From: Geosiphon pyriformis
Lineage: Eukaryota > Glomeromycota > Glomeromycetes > Archaeosporales > Geosiphonaceae
NCBI GenBank assembly: GCA_016748015.1
Contig: JAAOMT010000659.1
Coordinates: 62,001-126,000, forward strand
Direction: 5' to 3'
Length of the DNA: 64,000 nt
Shown here piece by piece: positions 1 to 11,430 of the stretch. Made by a program: the position numbers and the translations under genes. The notes beneath the pieces were generated by a model. The model was not told the DNA's origin and did no database searches. It saw nothing but the letters and a program-made list of their open reading frames with translations. Every line of letters starts with the position of its first letter. The first letter of the stretch is position 1.

Positions 1-1073
1 GCTAATAATATCCAAAAGTCACAAAAAAAAAGACACGATAACCAACTACCAGATAAATCAGTTGAATTCAGGATTGGAGACAAAGTACTTTTACATTATA
101 CCAAAGCAAAAAAACAATGGAGTGGAAAATTTGACCCCAAATAGGATGGACTATTTTACATAGAAGAAATTCTAGGAAATAGAGCTTATAAATTAAGGTT
201 GAAGAATAAAATCTTAACCAAAGCAGCACATAGTGATTGACTGAAATCATATCACTATATAGTGTTATTATCTATCAGTAATATTCTACAATTAGGAGTA
301 CAGAGAATACTAGTCCAACCAGATAAGATTTCATGAAATCTGGAACTAATCATAATAATTGAACCAAATATGTTAAATTGAACAACCAAAAGAGTATATA
401 AAAACATGGTATACATAACAAAAACAACAAAGAAAAATGAAAATACCAGATTATATTCACACTTTAGCTCAAAAATTGTTTCAGGTTTTAAGTTAGCAGC
501 AAGTAAACATAGAAATTATCATCAACAACCAAACAATCTGTTATTAAAACACCAAACAAAAAGAGAAAAGTACACTATACTAGCAACCACAGAAACAATC
601 AATAAACTGGTTGGATAAAATAGTAGAGAAAGTAAAGAACACTTTTGGAAAGATAACCAGCATAGTTCCAACAAAAGAACTGGTAAAAAAAAATTAGAAT
701 AAATGGTTAGACCAACTTTTAATACCATACTGTTACTATTAATTGGGACAAAAAGTAAATATTCAGAAGTTATATCTCAACAAATCCAAGAGAATCTTCA
801 ATCAAGAGATAATCCAGAACATTGAAAACATTATTGAAAAGAAAACAAACTTGAAATTACATATTAGAATCATTTATTGACTATACACTATATTTCAAAA
901 CTACCCAGAAGTATTGTTATACTTTGACATAGAAATAATAACCATCAACCAATGAGAAAAAATAAACAACTCACAAATTGAAGAAATAAAAAGTAGAGTG
1001 GAACAGACACTACTTGAAAAAAAAAGTATTCAACATAATTCAAAATGAGAATTTTGACAGAGCTCAATATTAA
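1..1073 (+). pseudogene. Integrase C-terminus and polyprotein tail, family A' (broken)
   Basis: Translation gives the integrase C-terminal region, with a GPY/F-like stretch at about 110-200 (SGKFDPK, then DGLFYI where GPF is usual, then NRAYKLR). It is followed by the family-specific tail that ends in the conserved RAQY and stop at 1071-1073. The same order is seen in element A at 51700-52715. Many in-frame stops (for example TAG where A has TGG) and probable frame changes make it non-functional. The role of the tail after integrase is unknown; it has no clear membrane segment. Confidence 0.75.
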
Positions 1074-1086
1074 AAGGAGAAGATAA
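1071..1086 (+). other. Polypurine tract, element A'
   Basis: TAAAAGGAGAAGATAA lies directly before the LTR start, the position of the plus-strand DNA primer in LTR retrotransposons. It overlaps the polyprotein stop codon. Confidence 0.75.
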
Positions 1087-1902
1087 TATTATTTATAAAA
1101 AGAAAAACATATATAGAAAATAGTAAACCAATAGGAGAGTAGTAGTTAGCATGTGAGCATATTGCTTAGCAATATGAAGCAATGTTAGAAAAGTAGGACA
1201 TATTGCTTAGCAATGTGAGCATTGCTCAAAAAATTATAGCATATTGCTTGAGAATGTGAGTGATCTCATAGAACATCAATTATATATATATAGCAATAGT
1301 ATTAGAAGCAAAAAAGACAAACTTCTCAGTTTAGATTTAATTTAAGCAATCTTCTATATCACAAATATTAATAAATCATTATTTGCATCTCAATCTACTC
1401 TCCATTATTAACACTTTATGTTAATAGTAATTGATACTTAACCATGCTAAAACAATAACTCTTAATTACAGCTATTGACAAGATACTAACATTTATTGCC
1501 TTGGCTTATTTCTTTAATTTTCTTTTAATTTTCTTTTATTTTATTTTTGCTTTGTTATTTCTTGTTGTTGACTAATTGATTAAAAAATAAAAACATTGAG
1601 TTATTAACATTACAGATAGCCTGGTAAAAAACCCAGAAATAAAAATAGAATTATATATATTAACAGATAGCTTACCAAAAGAACATGACTGTCAGAAATA
1701 ACCAGTTACCAAGCTGAAAACAGAAATTGGGAAACTCTACACAAAAGAATTGCACACCATTAAATCTCTGTTTATTATACAAAGAACTTAACCAAAACCT
1801 TCAGATCATGAAAACTTTTAGAAACCAATATTATTATATTAACTAAACACCAAGCTATGGATTTGTTATTTGCTTTGAAACTCCAAATAATCATTTCTAA
1901 CA
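1087..1902 (+). repeat. 3' LTR of A' (A2 type)
   Basis: It begins TATTATTTATA (decayed TGTTA) and ends TTTCTAACA. U3 carries a cluster of ATTGCTTAGCAAT-like palindromes (about 1150-1265) followed by a TATATATATAG box near 1280. The downstream part has the hairpin pair typical of A-type LTRs (TATTAACA...TGTTAATA at about 1407-1430) and a pyrimidine-rich stretch. Confidence 0.85.
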
Positions 1903-2216
1903 TTGGATACTTAATAGTAAGGAAAGAGAAATTAGCAAAAAAAAAAAGATTAAGATAAAGTTGTTATTTTATTTCTTTTATTTCTTTGATTCTTATATAC
2001 ATTTCTATAGCTAAAAGATTCATTGCTTATATAGCTATCAAAAATGATCAATAATCAGGTTATTAATTAGATTAATGATCAGATTAATGATCAGGTCAAT
2101 AATCAGATTATTGATTAGATTAATGATCACTTTCTAAAAATAGGATGGCTAATTATATGACATTAGTGGCTAATACATGTAATAATTAATAAGAAGTATA
2201 AGTTTCAATCATAATA
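1903..2216 (-). repeat. B0 3' LTR, partial
   Basis: It matches the distal part of the LTRs at 21872-22549 and 31873-32610. It contains seven 12-bp units around TGATCA/TAATCA at about 2042-2130 and ends CATAATA (decayed CCATAACA). The proximal half lies beyond element A', off the window. Confidence 0.8.
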
Positions 2217-4250
2217 TCATCTTCTCCAAAAAAATTGAGCTTCAGCAAAATCAAGCCATTTATGGTATAATCTATTTGAAAAGTTTTATCTAACTCAAAG
2301 CTAACTAGTTTGTTGAAGTTTTTTGTGGATAGGGTATATAATACTTGAAGTGAAATAAGTTTTGTATCCAAGAGACCAAATCTTTGTATTAAAGTTTTGG
2401 CTCTTTTAGCAATAGTTAAAACTCTTGGAACATCTAACCGTATAATGCCCAAAATTTGTGTCTGTATCTCTAAAGTTGTTTTCTTTATTAGTTTCATATT
2501 CTTTATGATTTCTCTAAGGCGACCATAGAGTTCTAATTGTCTTTTATATGACAAATTTTTGTTTATAGACAAGATTTCTTGGATTGTTTTTTCAATTGTG
2601 CTAAAAGGTGAAAGTATAGCTGCTATTATACTTTCTAACAAATATTTATTTATTTTGCTACCAATTTTTTTTCTTTTGGTAGTAGTTTTCTTTGGTCTAA
2701 TAACAATATGTATTCTACTGTTATTAGTTATGGTGGTTTGTTTTTCAATGATCAGAGTAGTATTTGGATAGTTTTTGATTCAATACTTATGAAAATATAG
2801 AAAGTGTTTTGAATGTTTTGATTCAGAAAATAATTGTTCATGCTAATTAAAGATACTACTGTTTTGGGAATAATGCATTTATTTATACTTGATTTTTGCT
2901 GATCATTTGGATTAGTATTACTACAACAGACAACCAATTAGGTTATTTATAATATTTCTTGAATTGTGTATTATGAACAGAACAATCATTAAAAATTGTT
3001 CCAGATTGATCTTGAAAAATATAAGAATTATTGTTCAAAACTTTGTTGACTATAAAGGGTTCTTTCTATCAGCTAGAAACTTTATTATTATAAACATTGT
3101 CTTTGTCTGAATAGTATTCCAATACTAAGTCACCAATACTTAAAGAAAGTGTTTTATAGGTTTTCTTTTTTTTAAGCTTTTCTTGAAACTGTTTTATCTT
3201 TTCAAAAGCAATTATCTATGTTTTTACCAAGGAGTCAAGAATAATACTAAGATTTCTTTGTAAAATGTTTTTGTAATTTCTTATTGTAATTTCTTCAAAA
3301 GATATTGTCTCAATATTAGTTTCTATTGGTAGTGTTGCCATGCATCCATAGAGCAGATAAAAAAGTTCAAAACTTGTTATGTCATAATTTACAGTTCTTT
3401 AAGCAAACAAAACTAAAAACAGTACTTTGTCTTATAAGTTTGTTTCTTCACTAGTTTTGGCTAGAGTTTCACATAATGTTTTATTAAAACATTCTACTAA
3501 ATCATTTGTTTGAGAGTGGTAAGAAAAAGAAAATTTATAACATATTTTTATTTTTCTACAAAGTTTTTTAACTAGTGTATTGAAAAAAGCTCTCTTTCTA
3601 TCAGATAAAAGTTCTTTGAAACAGCCATAATAGCAGATAATATTTTCATAAATGAAATTTGCTATTAAGACTGCTGTTTGATCTGGAGTAGTTCTTGCTT
3701 CTACTCACTTTGTAAAATAGTCAGTAGCTGTAATAATGTATTTGTTGCTATCAAGAGTTATTGTTAAAGGTCCAACAACATCTATACCAATTCTGTCAAA
3801 TAGTTGACCAACAGAGATTGGATGGATATCTTTTTTGTAATTGGGTTTGTCTTTTTTTTGGCAAATGTTACAGATTTTGATGTATTTAGCAATATCTTTT
3901 CTCAAGGCAAGCCAATAATAGCAAACTAAAGTTTTCTGAATTGTCTTTGTTTTTCCAAAGTGTCCAGCTAATGGGTCAGTGTATATGTTATATATTACAA
4001 TTTTTCTTTCTTCAAATCTGATGACTTTCTGAAAGTGATCAGGATCTTTTCTGTTTCTTTTATATAATTGGTTCTGGTGGATCAAATAGAAATTTGATTG
4101 TTTACACAAATGTTTCCTTTACTGTTAAGTATATTCTGATGAGTATTGTTCTTTATCCAAAAATTTTATTAAGGCAGAGTAGTTGTCTAAATCTATTATC
4201 ATATTTATTTATGAGAGTATTACTAATAATTAAGTTTAGTTTAGTTGAAA
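2186..4250 (-). pseudogene. Integrase plus C-terminal tail, B0 (broken)
   Basis: Reading leftwards: an integrase zinc-binding region (open stretch 3705-4109; the first His of the HHCC set is Tyr, YTDPLAGHFG, while the CNICQ pair is intact), then the catalytic core with GIDVVGPL (first Asp), LLSDRKRAF (second Asp) and a degenerate NDLVE (Glu). The last 151 codons (2186-2641) are an open tail without recognised domain, ending in ETYTSY. Its stop lies about 30 bp inside the 3' LTR, as in B3, so coding and polypurine tract overlap. Stops and frame breaks elsewhere make it inactive. A Ty3/gypsy integrase would insert the cDNA copy in the nucleus. Confidence 0.8.
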
Positions 4251-4484
4251 GATTGTATTATCACTGGATAATAAGTCTAGAGAAAGTGTTAACATTTTGA
4301 TGATTTGCTCTTTTATGGTGTTGAATATCATAGTCGAATTCATCCAAGTGGAATATCCAGCAAGTTATTTTTTTGTGTTCTAGCTTCTTTTTATTGCACA
4401 GCCAAACCAAAGCTTGATAATCTGTTATTACTAGGAATTTCATACCAAGAAAATATTAATTCCAGTAATTAGTAGCCCAAACTA

Positions 4485-4913
4485 CTACCAAATATTCTTG
4501 TTTAGTAACTGAATAGTTTTTTTTACTAGTGTAAGGGATTTACTGGCATATGCTATAGTATGTTCTCTGCTATTTTCATTTTTCTGTAAAAAGACAGCAC
4601 CAAATCCATAATTAAATGTATTAGTGTGGAGGATAAAAGATTGGTCCAAATCAGGTTGCTTAAAGATTGGTTTAGTAACAAGTTTTTTCTTTGGAATTTC
4701 AAAAGCTTTTTGTTGATGAGTGTCCCAGTGGTAATTGACATTTTTTCTGAGTAGTTAATTGAAAGAAAAGGCAATTTTGGAGAAATTCTTGATAAATTTA
4801 CAATAGTAAAAAGCCAAATTAAGAAAAGAATATAGTTCAGAAACATTCATTAATTGTCTAATGTTCTGGACTTTTTTAACCTTAGCTGAATCAGAGAAGA
4901 TTTTATCTTTTAT
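4485..4913. repeat. First copy of an exact 429-bp direct duplication
   Basis: Every base I compared between 4485-4913 and 4934-5362 is identical (offset 449), in a region where true repeats differ by many transitions. The copies abut a 20-base run of N on both sides. This is best read as unmerged contig ends, not biology. Confidence 0.9.
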
Positions 4914-4933
4914 NNNNNNNNNNNNNNNNNNNN
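4914..4933. other. 20-base assembly gap
   Basis: Twenty N between two identical copies; a placeholder-length gap. Confidence 0.97.
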
Positions 4934-5362
4934 CTACCAAATATTCTTGTTTAGTAACTGAATAGTTTTTTTTACTAGTGTAAGGGATTTACTGGCATAT
5001 GCTATAGTATGTTCTCTGCTATTTTCATTTTTCTGTAAAAAGACAGCACCAAATCCATAATTAAATGTATTAGTGTGGAGGATAAAAGATTGGTCCAAAT
5101 CAGGTTGCTTAAAGATTGGTTTAGTAACAAGTTTTTTCTTTGGAATTTCAAAAGCTTTTTGTTGATGAGTGTCCCAGTGGTAATTGACATTTTTTCTGAG
5201 TAGTTAATTGAAAGAAAAGGCAATTTTGGAGAAATTCTTGATAAATTTACAATAGTAAAAAGCCAAATTAAGAAAAGAATATAGTTCAGAAACATTCATT
5301 AATTGTCTAATGTTCTGGACTTTTTTAACCTTAGCTGAATCAGAGAAGATTTTATCTTTTAT
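4934..5362. repeat. Second copy of the 429-bp direct duplication
   Basis: Second copy of 4485-4913. This copy reads on without interruption into the RT region from 5363, so it is the one to keep when reading the element. Confidence 0.9.
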
Positions 5363-6020
5363 AATAAGATGACCAAAAAACTGGGTGGATTGACATCCAA
5401 AAAAAAATTTGATTGGGTTGATCTTGAGGCCAGTATTTTTAAGCAGGTCAAAAACCTTTTGTAAATGTTCAAGATATTCATCCCATGTTTTTGAGTAAAC
5501 TATTATGTCATTTAAGTAGACCAGAACAAAGTTTTCTTTTACTGATTCAAATACTTTGTTCATTAGGCATTAAAAAATGGGAGGAGCATTGGTAAGACCA
5601 AAAGGCATGACTGTGAATTCATAAGTGCCATACTTGGTGATGAAGACAGTTTTTTTTCTGCTTTCTGGATCTATCTCTACTTGCCAAAATCCAACAGTTA
5701 AGTCAATAGTTAAAAAGAAAACAGCACTATTGAATTTATCTAATATTGCATCAATTTTGAAGAATGAGTACATGTTTCTTATAGTGATGATATTTAATTG
5801 ACAGTAATCAACACAGAGGTATAGAGTTCTATCTTTCTTAAATACCACTACAACTGGAAAAGCCTATTCACTCTTGGTTTTTTGTATGAATTCAAGGTTT
5901 TTCATTCAGGTTATTTTTTTCTTGATGAACTCATCATTGTGTTAATTAGATTAATAAGGCTTCAAATGGATGGAATAAGTTTTCTTTATGGTGATAATGT
6001 GTTGTATTATATAAGTTTGT

Positions 6021-7076
6021 TGTTATGGGTATACTTGGTGGGATAAGGAGATGATAACGTTTGGTGCTCTCAATTATTAATAAGATGTGTTTTGTGTAAT
6101 TTCACTGGCTTAGTTTTGATTATCAGTCTCTGAAGGTCTTCTTTTTACTGATTGTGAATTTACCCATTGAGTTTTTTGGTTATAAGGCACAGAGTTTTGG
6201 TTCTCGCTGATTACAACTTCTTATAAAAGTGCTTTTTTCTTCGAGCTAATGAGTGCAATCATTAGGGTTTGGCATTATTTTTTTGCCCTTCTGGTAAGCT
6301 ATCAAGATAATGTTAATATCCAAAAACCTAAAAAGAGCTTCTTTCTTTTATCAGGCTATCACGAAATTTATTCCCAGACAGTTGATTTTACTATGTTGCT
6401 ATTCCACAAAAGAATAAAGAAAAGAAATAAAAATAAAAATAAAAATAAAAAAATAAAATAAAAGAAAAAAAGAAAAAAAAAGAATTAGTATCATTAATTA
6501 CTGTAATCAAGAGCAATTGGTCCAAATCATTAATAGTTTGAGACAGTTATGCTAAGAGTATTTGTTCTGGAACAAAGATATGACACAATGTTTAATTCAC
6601 ATAAATTCCACAAAGTTCAAGAACATGAATTTGTGATTTTGATTTCTTAATAATTGATTTTATTTTAGAAAATAAAGATAGAATAGAATAAATGATGAAA
6701 AGAGTAAGAATATTTGATTCTTGTTTAGTGGTTTATATCTATCTGTCTCTCTGTTTCTACTTTCTACAACTACTTGCTTTTATATATTTTTTTGGTTTTA
6801 CAGAATTGCTTCTGATTGTTTTATTATTGTTAACTATTGCTTTGTTATTTTTGTTATTGCTTTGTTTTTCTATGTTATTACTAGTTATCCTATGTTATAA
6901 CATATTATCTGGTGTTATTACATGTTATTCTGTGTTATCTTATATTATAATATATTATCCTGTACTATCTTAAGTTATAATGTGTTATCCAATGTTTTTG
7001 TATATTATTCTGTATTATGGCATGTTCTGGTCACATTTTTTCATAACTTTGGATTGGTTTTTCTACTTAAGTAATA
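6021..7076. mobile_element. Solo LTR, family G, inserted in B0
   Basis: It starts TGTTATGGG and ends AAGTAATA (decayed TAACA), with flanks TTGT (6017-6020) and TTAT (7077-7080), a 4-bp duplication with one transition. B3 has no such sequence at the matching place (about 25906), which gives the empty site. It contains an A-rich tract (6415-6480) and a string of TGTTATCCTATGTTATA-like repeats (about 6880-7020). No coding content beyond chance ORFs. Orientation is uncertain. Confidence 0.75.
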
Positions 7077-7080
7077 TTAT

Positions 7081-8170
7081 CCAGGAGTATTACCTTTTTT
7101 TAAGATAACTGGACTGTTTTTAGCCAACAGATTTTCAATATCCACATTTTTTTCTTCAAAAGAAGATTTTTTTTGTTCTACAACTAGTAATTGGATTTCA
7201 GGTAGTTCATTTTCAAAAGATTTTTGTACTTTTTTTAGTTCTTCTCTGGGTATTAAACTAATTGGCTCCTAATCTTTGTAATAGATTAAACAGAACTTGT
7301 ATTTATCACTAGGAGAATACAAAGATTTATTGCACCAGCATCTAGCACAAAAACTATGCCATCAATAGCTGTATTTGGCTTTCTTGCCAGACTTTCTATC
7401 AAAGATTTTTTTGAGAATATTATAGTAAGGCCAGCAAATCAACTTGCTATTTACCATAATTCCTTTTTTGTTAACTTTAATATTATCTAGTGACTTGTCA
7501 TTACTGGTAAAGATAGTATAGACAAGTTTAGCAGTTTTTTCTTGTTTTTTTTTGATCTTCTTCATTATCTGATTGCTCATCTTCTTAATTCTGTTTGGAT
7601 ACTGAAAGAGTTGTCTAATGACAACATTTAACCACAATAGATTTTTCACCACATTTGATCGTTAGTTCACAAAGTTTGTAATTAAGCAAGGCTTTTGCCT
7701 TCTTAAACCATTCATTGCCAACAATAATAGTATATTCTTTTGCTTCAGATATTTCTATGTTAGTCTTAATACTAATGTTATTGATGCAGACAGGAATAGC
7801 TTTGGCTATATCAAGCTTTTTTTTTTTGTCACTATGTACATTGATTATTGGTCTAGTTAAGAGTTCATCAATTTTTCTTTCAATAGCTTTCAGAAAGTGT
7901 TTGGCAATTATACTGACAAATGATTTATTGTTTAGGATTAAGTTAATAAAGTAACCAGCCACTTGGGCTTTGCAAATCAGAAAAATGACATTGCTGTTGT
8001 TAATGAGTTCAGCTTGGTGAGGATGTTTATTGGTTTTTGGTGTCTTTTTCTTTGAAATCAATAACTTGCAAAGATTTTTTCTAAACTGTAAATGAGTCAT
8101 TAGTTGGCCAAATGTAATGTGTGCTGGGGTTTTCATAAGATTTTTAAGGACCAAATTTTTGTATTATCTC
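7081..8170 (-). pseudogene. Protease and linker, B0 (broken)
   Basis: The open stretch 7615-8154 contains an aspartic protease-like core. The active-site triplet at 7924-7932 reads Asn-Asn-Lys (LILNNKS) where retroelement proteases have Asp-(Ser/Thr)-Gly. Downstream conserved pieces are VGNEWF and IVVKC. The linker 7362-7652 (CWPYYNILKK) is shared with B3. Loss of the catalytic Asp predicts no polyprotein cleavage. Confidence 0.7.
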
Positions 8171-8199
8171 TGGAAGTTTTAACTTTGAAGAATTTTTAA

Positions 8200-9189
8200 A
8201 AACTAGTCTTTAGTGGCTCATTGTTATTAGTAATTAATATAGATGCTTTTTTTGGATCTAGAACAAAATCAACTTTGGCTTTTTTCTTCTTTCTTGTTAA
8301 TTCAGAAGTGTTGATTGCTAGTTTATCCATGTCATGGTTATTATTAGTTAGGTTAAAAGCATAAAAGAGGTTTTCTTCTGGTTGGCTTGTACTCTCATTC
8401 TTTGGAGATGCATTTACTAGTTTAAAGGCTAATAAACAATGGCTTCAACAAGGGGATTCTCTCCAAAGAAATTGATGTTGGCATGATTGGGTCTTTGATT
8501 GGGGGCATTGTTGTTAATAGTTTTGTTGATTTGATTGTTATTGTTTCTAGAAACTGGAAGAGGCAATAGAAGATTGTTGCAATCTTTAAAAAAGTGTTCA
8601 GTTAATTCACAGCAATAGCACACAAGTGGGCCATGATTTTGCTGTTTTTAATAAGAGGGTTGCTAAGATTGATTAAAATAGAATTCAAATCTGAGTCTTT
8701 AAGATTGTTGATTATTTTTGACTGCTTGCACTAAAGGTTTCAATAACTGGGCAAAATTAGCTGTAAATCTGTCTATCAACTATTCATTTGGGTTTTGAGT
8801 TTGAGCAGCAAAAGAAATAGCAGCCATTTAAAAAACAGAGGCCATAACAGGAGCAAGAGCAAAAACTAGAAGTGTAGATTCCAAGTACATCCTTTGGTTG
8901 TCTTTAATTTATTGGGCAAGTTCAATGGCCATATCCATTGTGGAATTGTCTTTCAGGACCAGAAGAGGCCAAAGAGCATATAAGAGATTAGTTCTCAATT
9001 CTTTTGTAAAGAAGTAAGTTTTCTGTTTTTCTGTCCAATTTCTTTTAAAGTTTACCTGCTTGATTAACTTTCTGATTGCTTTGACATATTTAGTTACAAC
9101 TTTACTAGAACCTTGGATTCTTCTTTCTAATTTTATGCACCATTTGAATATCAAGATAGGAGTTCTAAATTTCATTTCAAACTGGATAG
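8200..9189 (-). pseudogene. Gag C-terminal half with zinc knuckle, B0 (broken)
   Basis: A CX2CX4HX4C knuckle is intact at 8579-8620 (C, C, H and C all present), in a nucleocapsid region rich in Asn/Gln. The capsid-like stretch 8909-9175 (KFRTPILIFKW) is interrupted at 9189 by family-D element insertion and resumes at 17524. Scattered stops. Confidence 0.75.
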
Positions 9190-9747
9190 TGTTATGGAAG
9201 TGTTTTCTTGGTATATTTTAATTGTTGATCTCCTGTTTTAATTGCAATCAGTCTCTTATAAGTTCCTCTATTTTATGTGTTGAATAATTTTGATCAGGGA
9301 TTATTTTTTCAAAGAATTCAGAGATGGAATGATAGTTTTATTCACTAGAGAGAGTATGTAAATTTTATTGTTAATATCATAATTGTGATGTTTATTTAAT
9401 TTATTATTTTTTTTTTATTAATTATTTTTGAATAAGATTTTATTTAGATGTTTGTTGCTCCTAGTTGAAGCTGTTTTTTTTCATCATTAAAAACTATTAT
9501 ATATATATATAATTATTGTTTTACAAAATAATGTCTTATAATACTCTATTTCTATTATTTCTAAATAGTGCTTGCTACTATTATAAAATAGTGCTTATTG
9601 CTTTTGCACGATAGTACTTGCTGCTATTGTAAAATAGTGTTTGCTGTTATTTGTAAATTATTTTTTTTTATAAATTGTTGCTGTGCTATTTTATGATTGG
9701 CTAATTTCTATTATTTATAATTCCTATTAAATTCTTGAACTATAATA
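9190..9747 (-). repeat. D 3' LTR
   Basis: 558 bp, matching 16701-17519 but lacking an internal block of about 250 bp. It starts TGTTATGGAAG and ends ACTATAATA. It contains the 23-bp-like AATAGTGCTTGCTGCTATTGT repeats at about 9565-9655 that characterise this LTR family. Confidence 0.85.
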
Positions 9748-10135
9748 TTATCTTCTTCTTTCAAGATTGAGCTTCGTCAAAATCAAAGTTAATTTTTTCA
9801 TTGAATTCTAAGTTGTTATAGTAGTCTAATACTGTATTATTAACTTGTTGTTGGAATTCTTAAAATTGGGAGTTGGTAAGTTGTCCAATACTGTTGGTTG
9901 TTATTATGTTCATGGTTGGATCCAATAATACTTTGTGACAATTTTCAAATGCTTTGAAAATTCTGTAAACTGCTTTTTAAATAGAATATAATGTTGGTTT
10001 TTTCAATAAAACTTTCTAATTGTTGGATTGTTGCTTTGTCAAATACTCTAATTGATGAGTAGGTTCATGATTTTTACATGTGTCTTATTCTTGACAAACA
10101 GTCAGCATTGGCATTTTTGGTACCTTCTTTGTATT
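9748..10135 (-). pseudogene. Polyprotein tail, element D (broken)
   Basis: Directly after the RNase H end (NADCLSRI at about 10090) the translation gives VFDKATIQQLE and further residues that align with the tail of element A (LFDTRILQQLE at about 52430). The integrase that lies between these points in A is missing. A purine-rich tract (GAAAGAAGAAGATAA, minus strand) adjoins the LTR at 9748-9762. Confidence 0.65.
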
Positions 10136-11430
10136 TGATGATATAATTATATGGTGCTAATATTTGTGACCATCTGGCATATTTTCTTTTCAGCACTTTC
10201 TTGTTATTTAACCAGACCAGATCTCTATGATCTGTGGTAATACCAAAGAGTTTGTATCATAAATATGTGTCAAAGTGAATGCAACTCCAGACTACTGCTA
10301 AGCATTTCAGTTTATATGCTGCATAGTTTTGCTCTGTCATACTGAGACTTCTACTGGCATAAGCAATTACACGTTCTCTTCTATTATCATCTTTTTGTGA
10401 AAGAATGACTCCAAGTCCAGTTCTAGAGACATTTGTGGCCAAAATGAATTTCTTGTTGAAATTTAAATAAATCATTATTGTGATTCAATAAGCTTTTGCC
10501 TAAGGTACTTAAAAGCTTTTTGCTGTGTTTTGGTCTATTCAAATTTCACATTTTTGGATAGTAGATAATTAAGAGGTTTGACAATGTTTAAAAAGTTTTC
10601 TACAAAGTGGTGGTAGTAAGATGCGAGTTCTAAAAAACTTCTAACTTCTAAAACGTTTCGAGATACTGGAAAATTTTTCACTTTGTCTATTTTTGATGGA
10701 TCTGGTTTTATTCTATTTTTTTCAACTACGTGTTCTAGAAATGCTAGCTCATTTTTCCCAAAAAAACATTTTTCTAAATTTAATTTAAGTCTAATATGTC
10801 TTAATTTCTCAAAAACTTGTTGTAAATGTTGAAGATGATCTGCAAATTTTGGCAAGAAAACATTTGTATTATCCAAGTAGACAACAACAGATTGTCACAG
10901 AATTCCAGAATAAATTACATTCATTAGTCTTTGGAATATTATGGGAGTGTTTGTCAATCCAAATGGCATTATATTGAATTCATAATTGCCATTTTGTGTT
11001 GTGAATACTGTTTTATGCCTGTTTTTTGAGTCTATTTTCACTTGCCAGTATCTATTGGTCAAGTCAAGTGTAGAAAACCATTTTGCTCCTCCAAAAATGT
11101 TGAAGATTTTATCAATTAATAGTATTAGGTATGAGTCTTTGGTTGTTTTGCTGTTTAGTTTGTGATAGTCAATGCAAAATCTAATTTTTTCATTCTTTTT
11201 TCTTACTAAAACAACTGGTGAGAACCATGGACTTATTGATATTTGAATTATTCTTTTTTCTAACATGCTTTGGACTTCTTCTCTGATAAAATTATGCTTC
11301 ATTGGTGGGACATAGTAAGCATGTTGTTTTTCAGGTCTGGCATCCCCAGTGGGGGTTTGGTGTTGAACCAAGTTGGTTCTTCCAAATTCACCATTTCATA
11401 AAAATATATCAGAATATTTTAAAATTAATG
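10136..11430 (-). pseudogene. Reverse transcriptase and RNase H, element D (broken)
   Basis: RT: 10895-11371 with SPWFSPVVLVRKKN, FCIDYHKLN, WFSTLDL and MPFGLTN. The active site at 10868-10879 reads YLDN, so the second Asp is Asn. 10535-10876 carries the thumb (KCFFGKNELAFLEHVV). RNase H at 10257-10475 has LATNVSRTGLGVILSQ, where the usual first catalytic Asp (T/D-A-S) is changed to Asn. Few stops compared with other copies, but two active-site Asp residues are gone. Confidence 0.85.

Larger units (their letters stand above)
1..1902 (+). mobile_element. 3' end of a family-A Ty3/gypsy element (A')
   Basis: The window opens inside a plus-strand retrotransposon and shows its last kilobase of coding sequence, polypurine tract and 3' LTR. 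Sequence and order match the full element at 43397-53415 (compare 51650-53415). To the right, from 1903, the sequence is the interior of a family-B LTR, so this element was inserted into that LTR; the left half of the interrupted LTR lies outside the window, and the target duplication cannot be checked. Confidence 0.85.
4261..6020 (-). pseudogene. Reverse transcriptase and RNase H, B0 (broken)
   Basis: RT fingers/palm are at 5570-5848 (CVDYCQLN, DLTVGFWQVEID, MPFGLTNAP). The active-site strand at 5507-5518 reads YLND instead of YLDD, an Asp-to-Asn change from one G-to-A. The thumb/connection (FFGCQSTQFFGHLI) and RNase H follow to about 4261. The RNase H part is duplicated across a 20-N assembly gap, so the real gene is shorter than it appears. 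It is collinear with B3 (24500-25870). Confidence 0.8.

Noticed and set aside
2186-2641. Envelope-like protein after family-B integrase
   Set aside because: No signal peptide, no membrane span and no glycosylation pattern on the coding strand; the hydrophobic ORF nearby (2559-2771) is on the opposite strand.
6692-6973. 93-codon hydrophobic plus-strand ORF
   Set aside because: Lies within the solo LTR 6021-7076 and consists of its TTAT-rich repeats; low-complexity reading, not a membrane protein.
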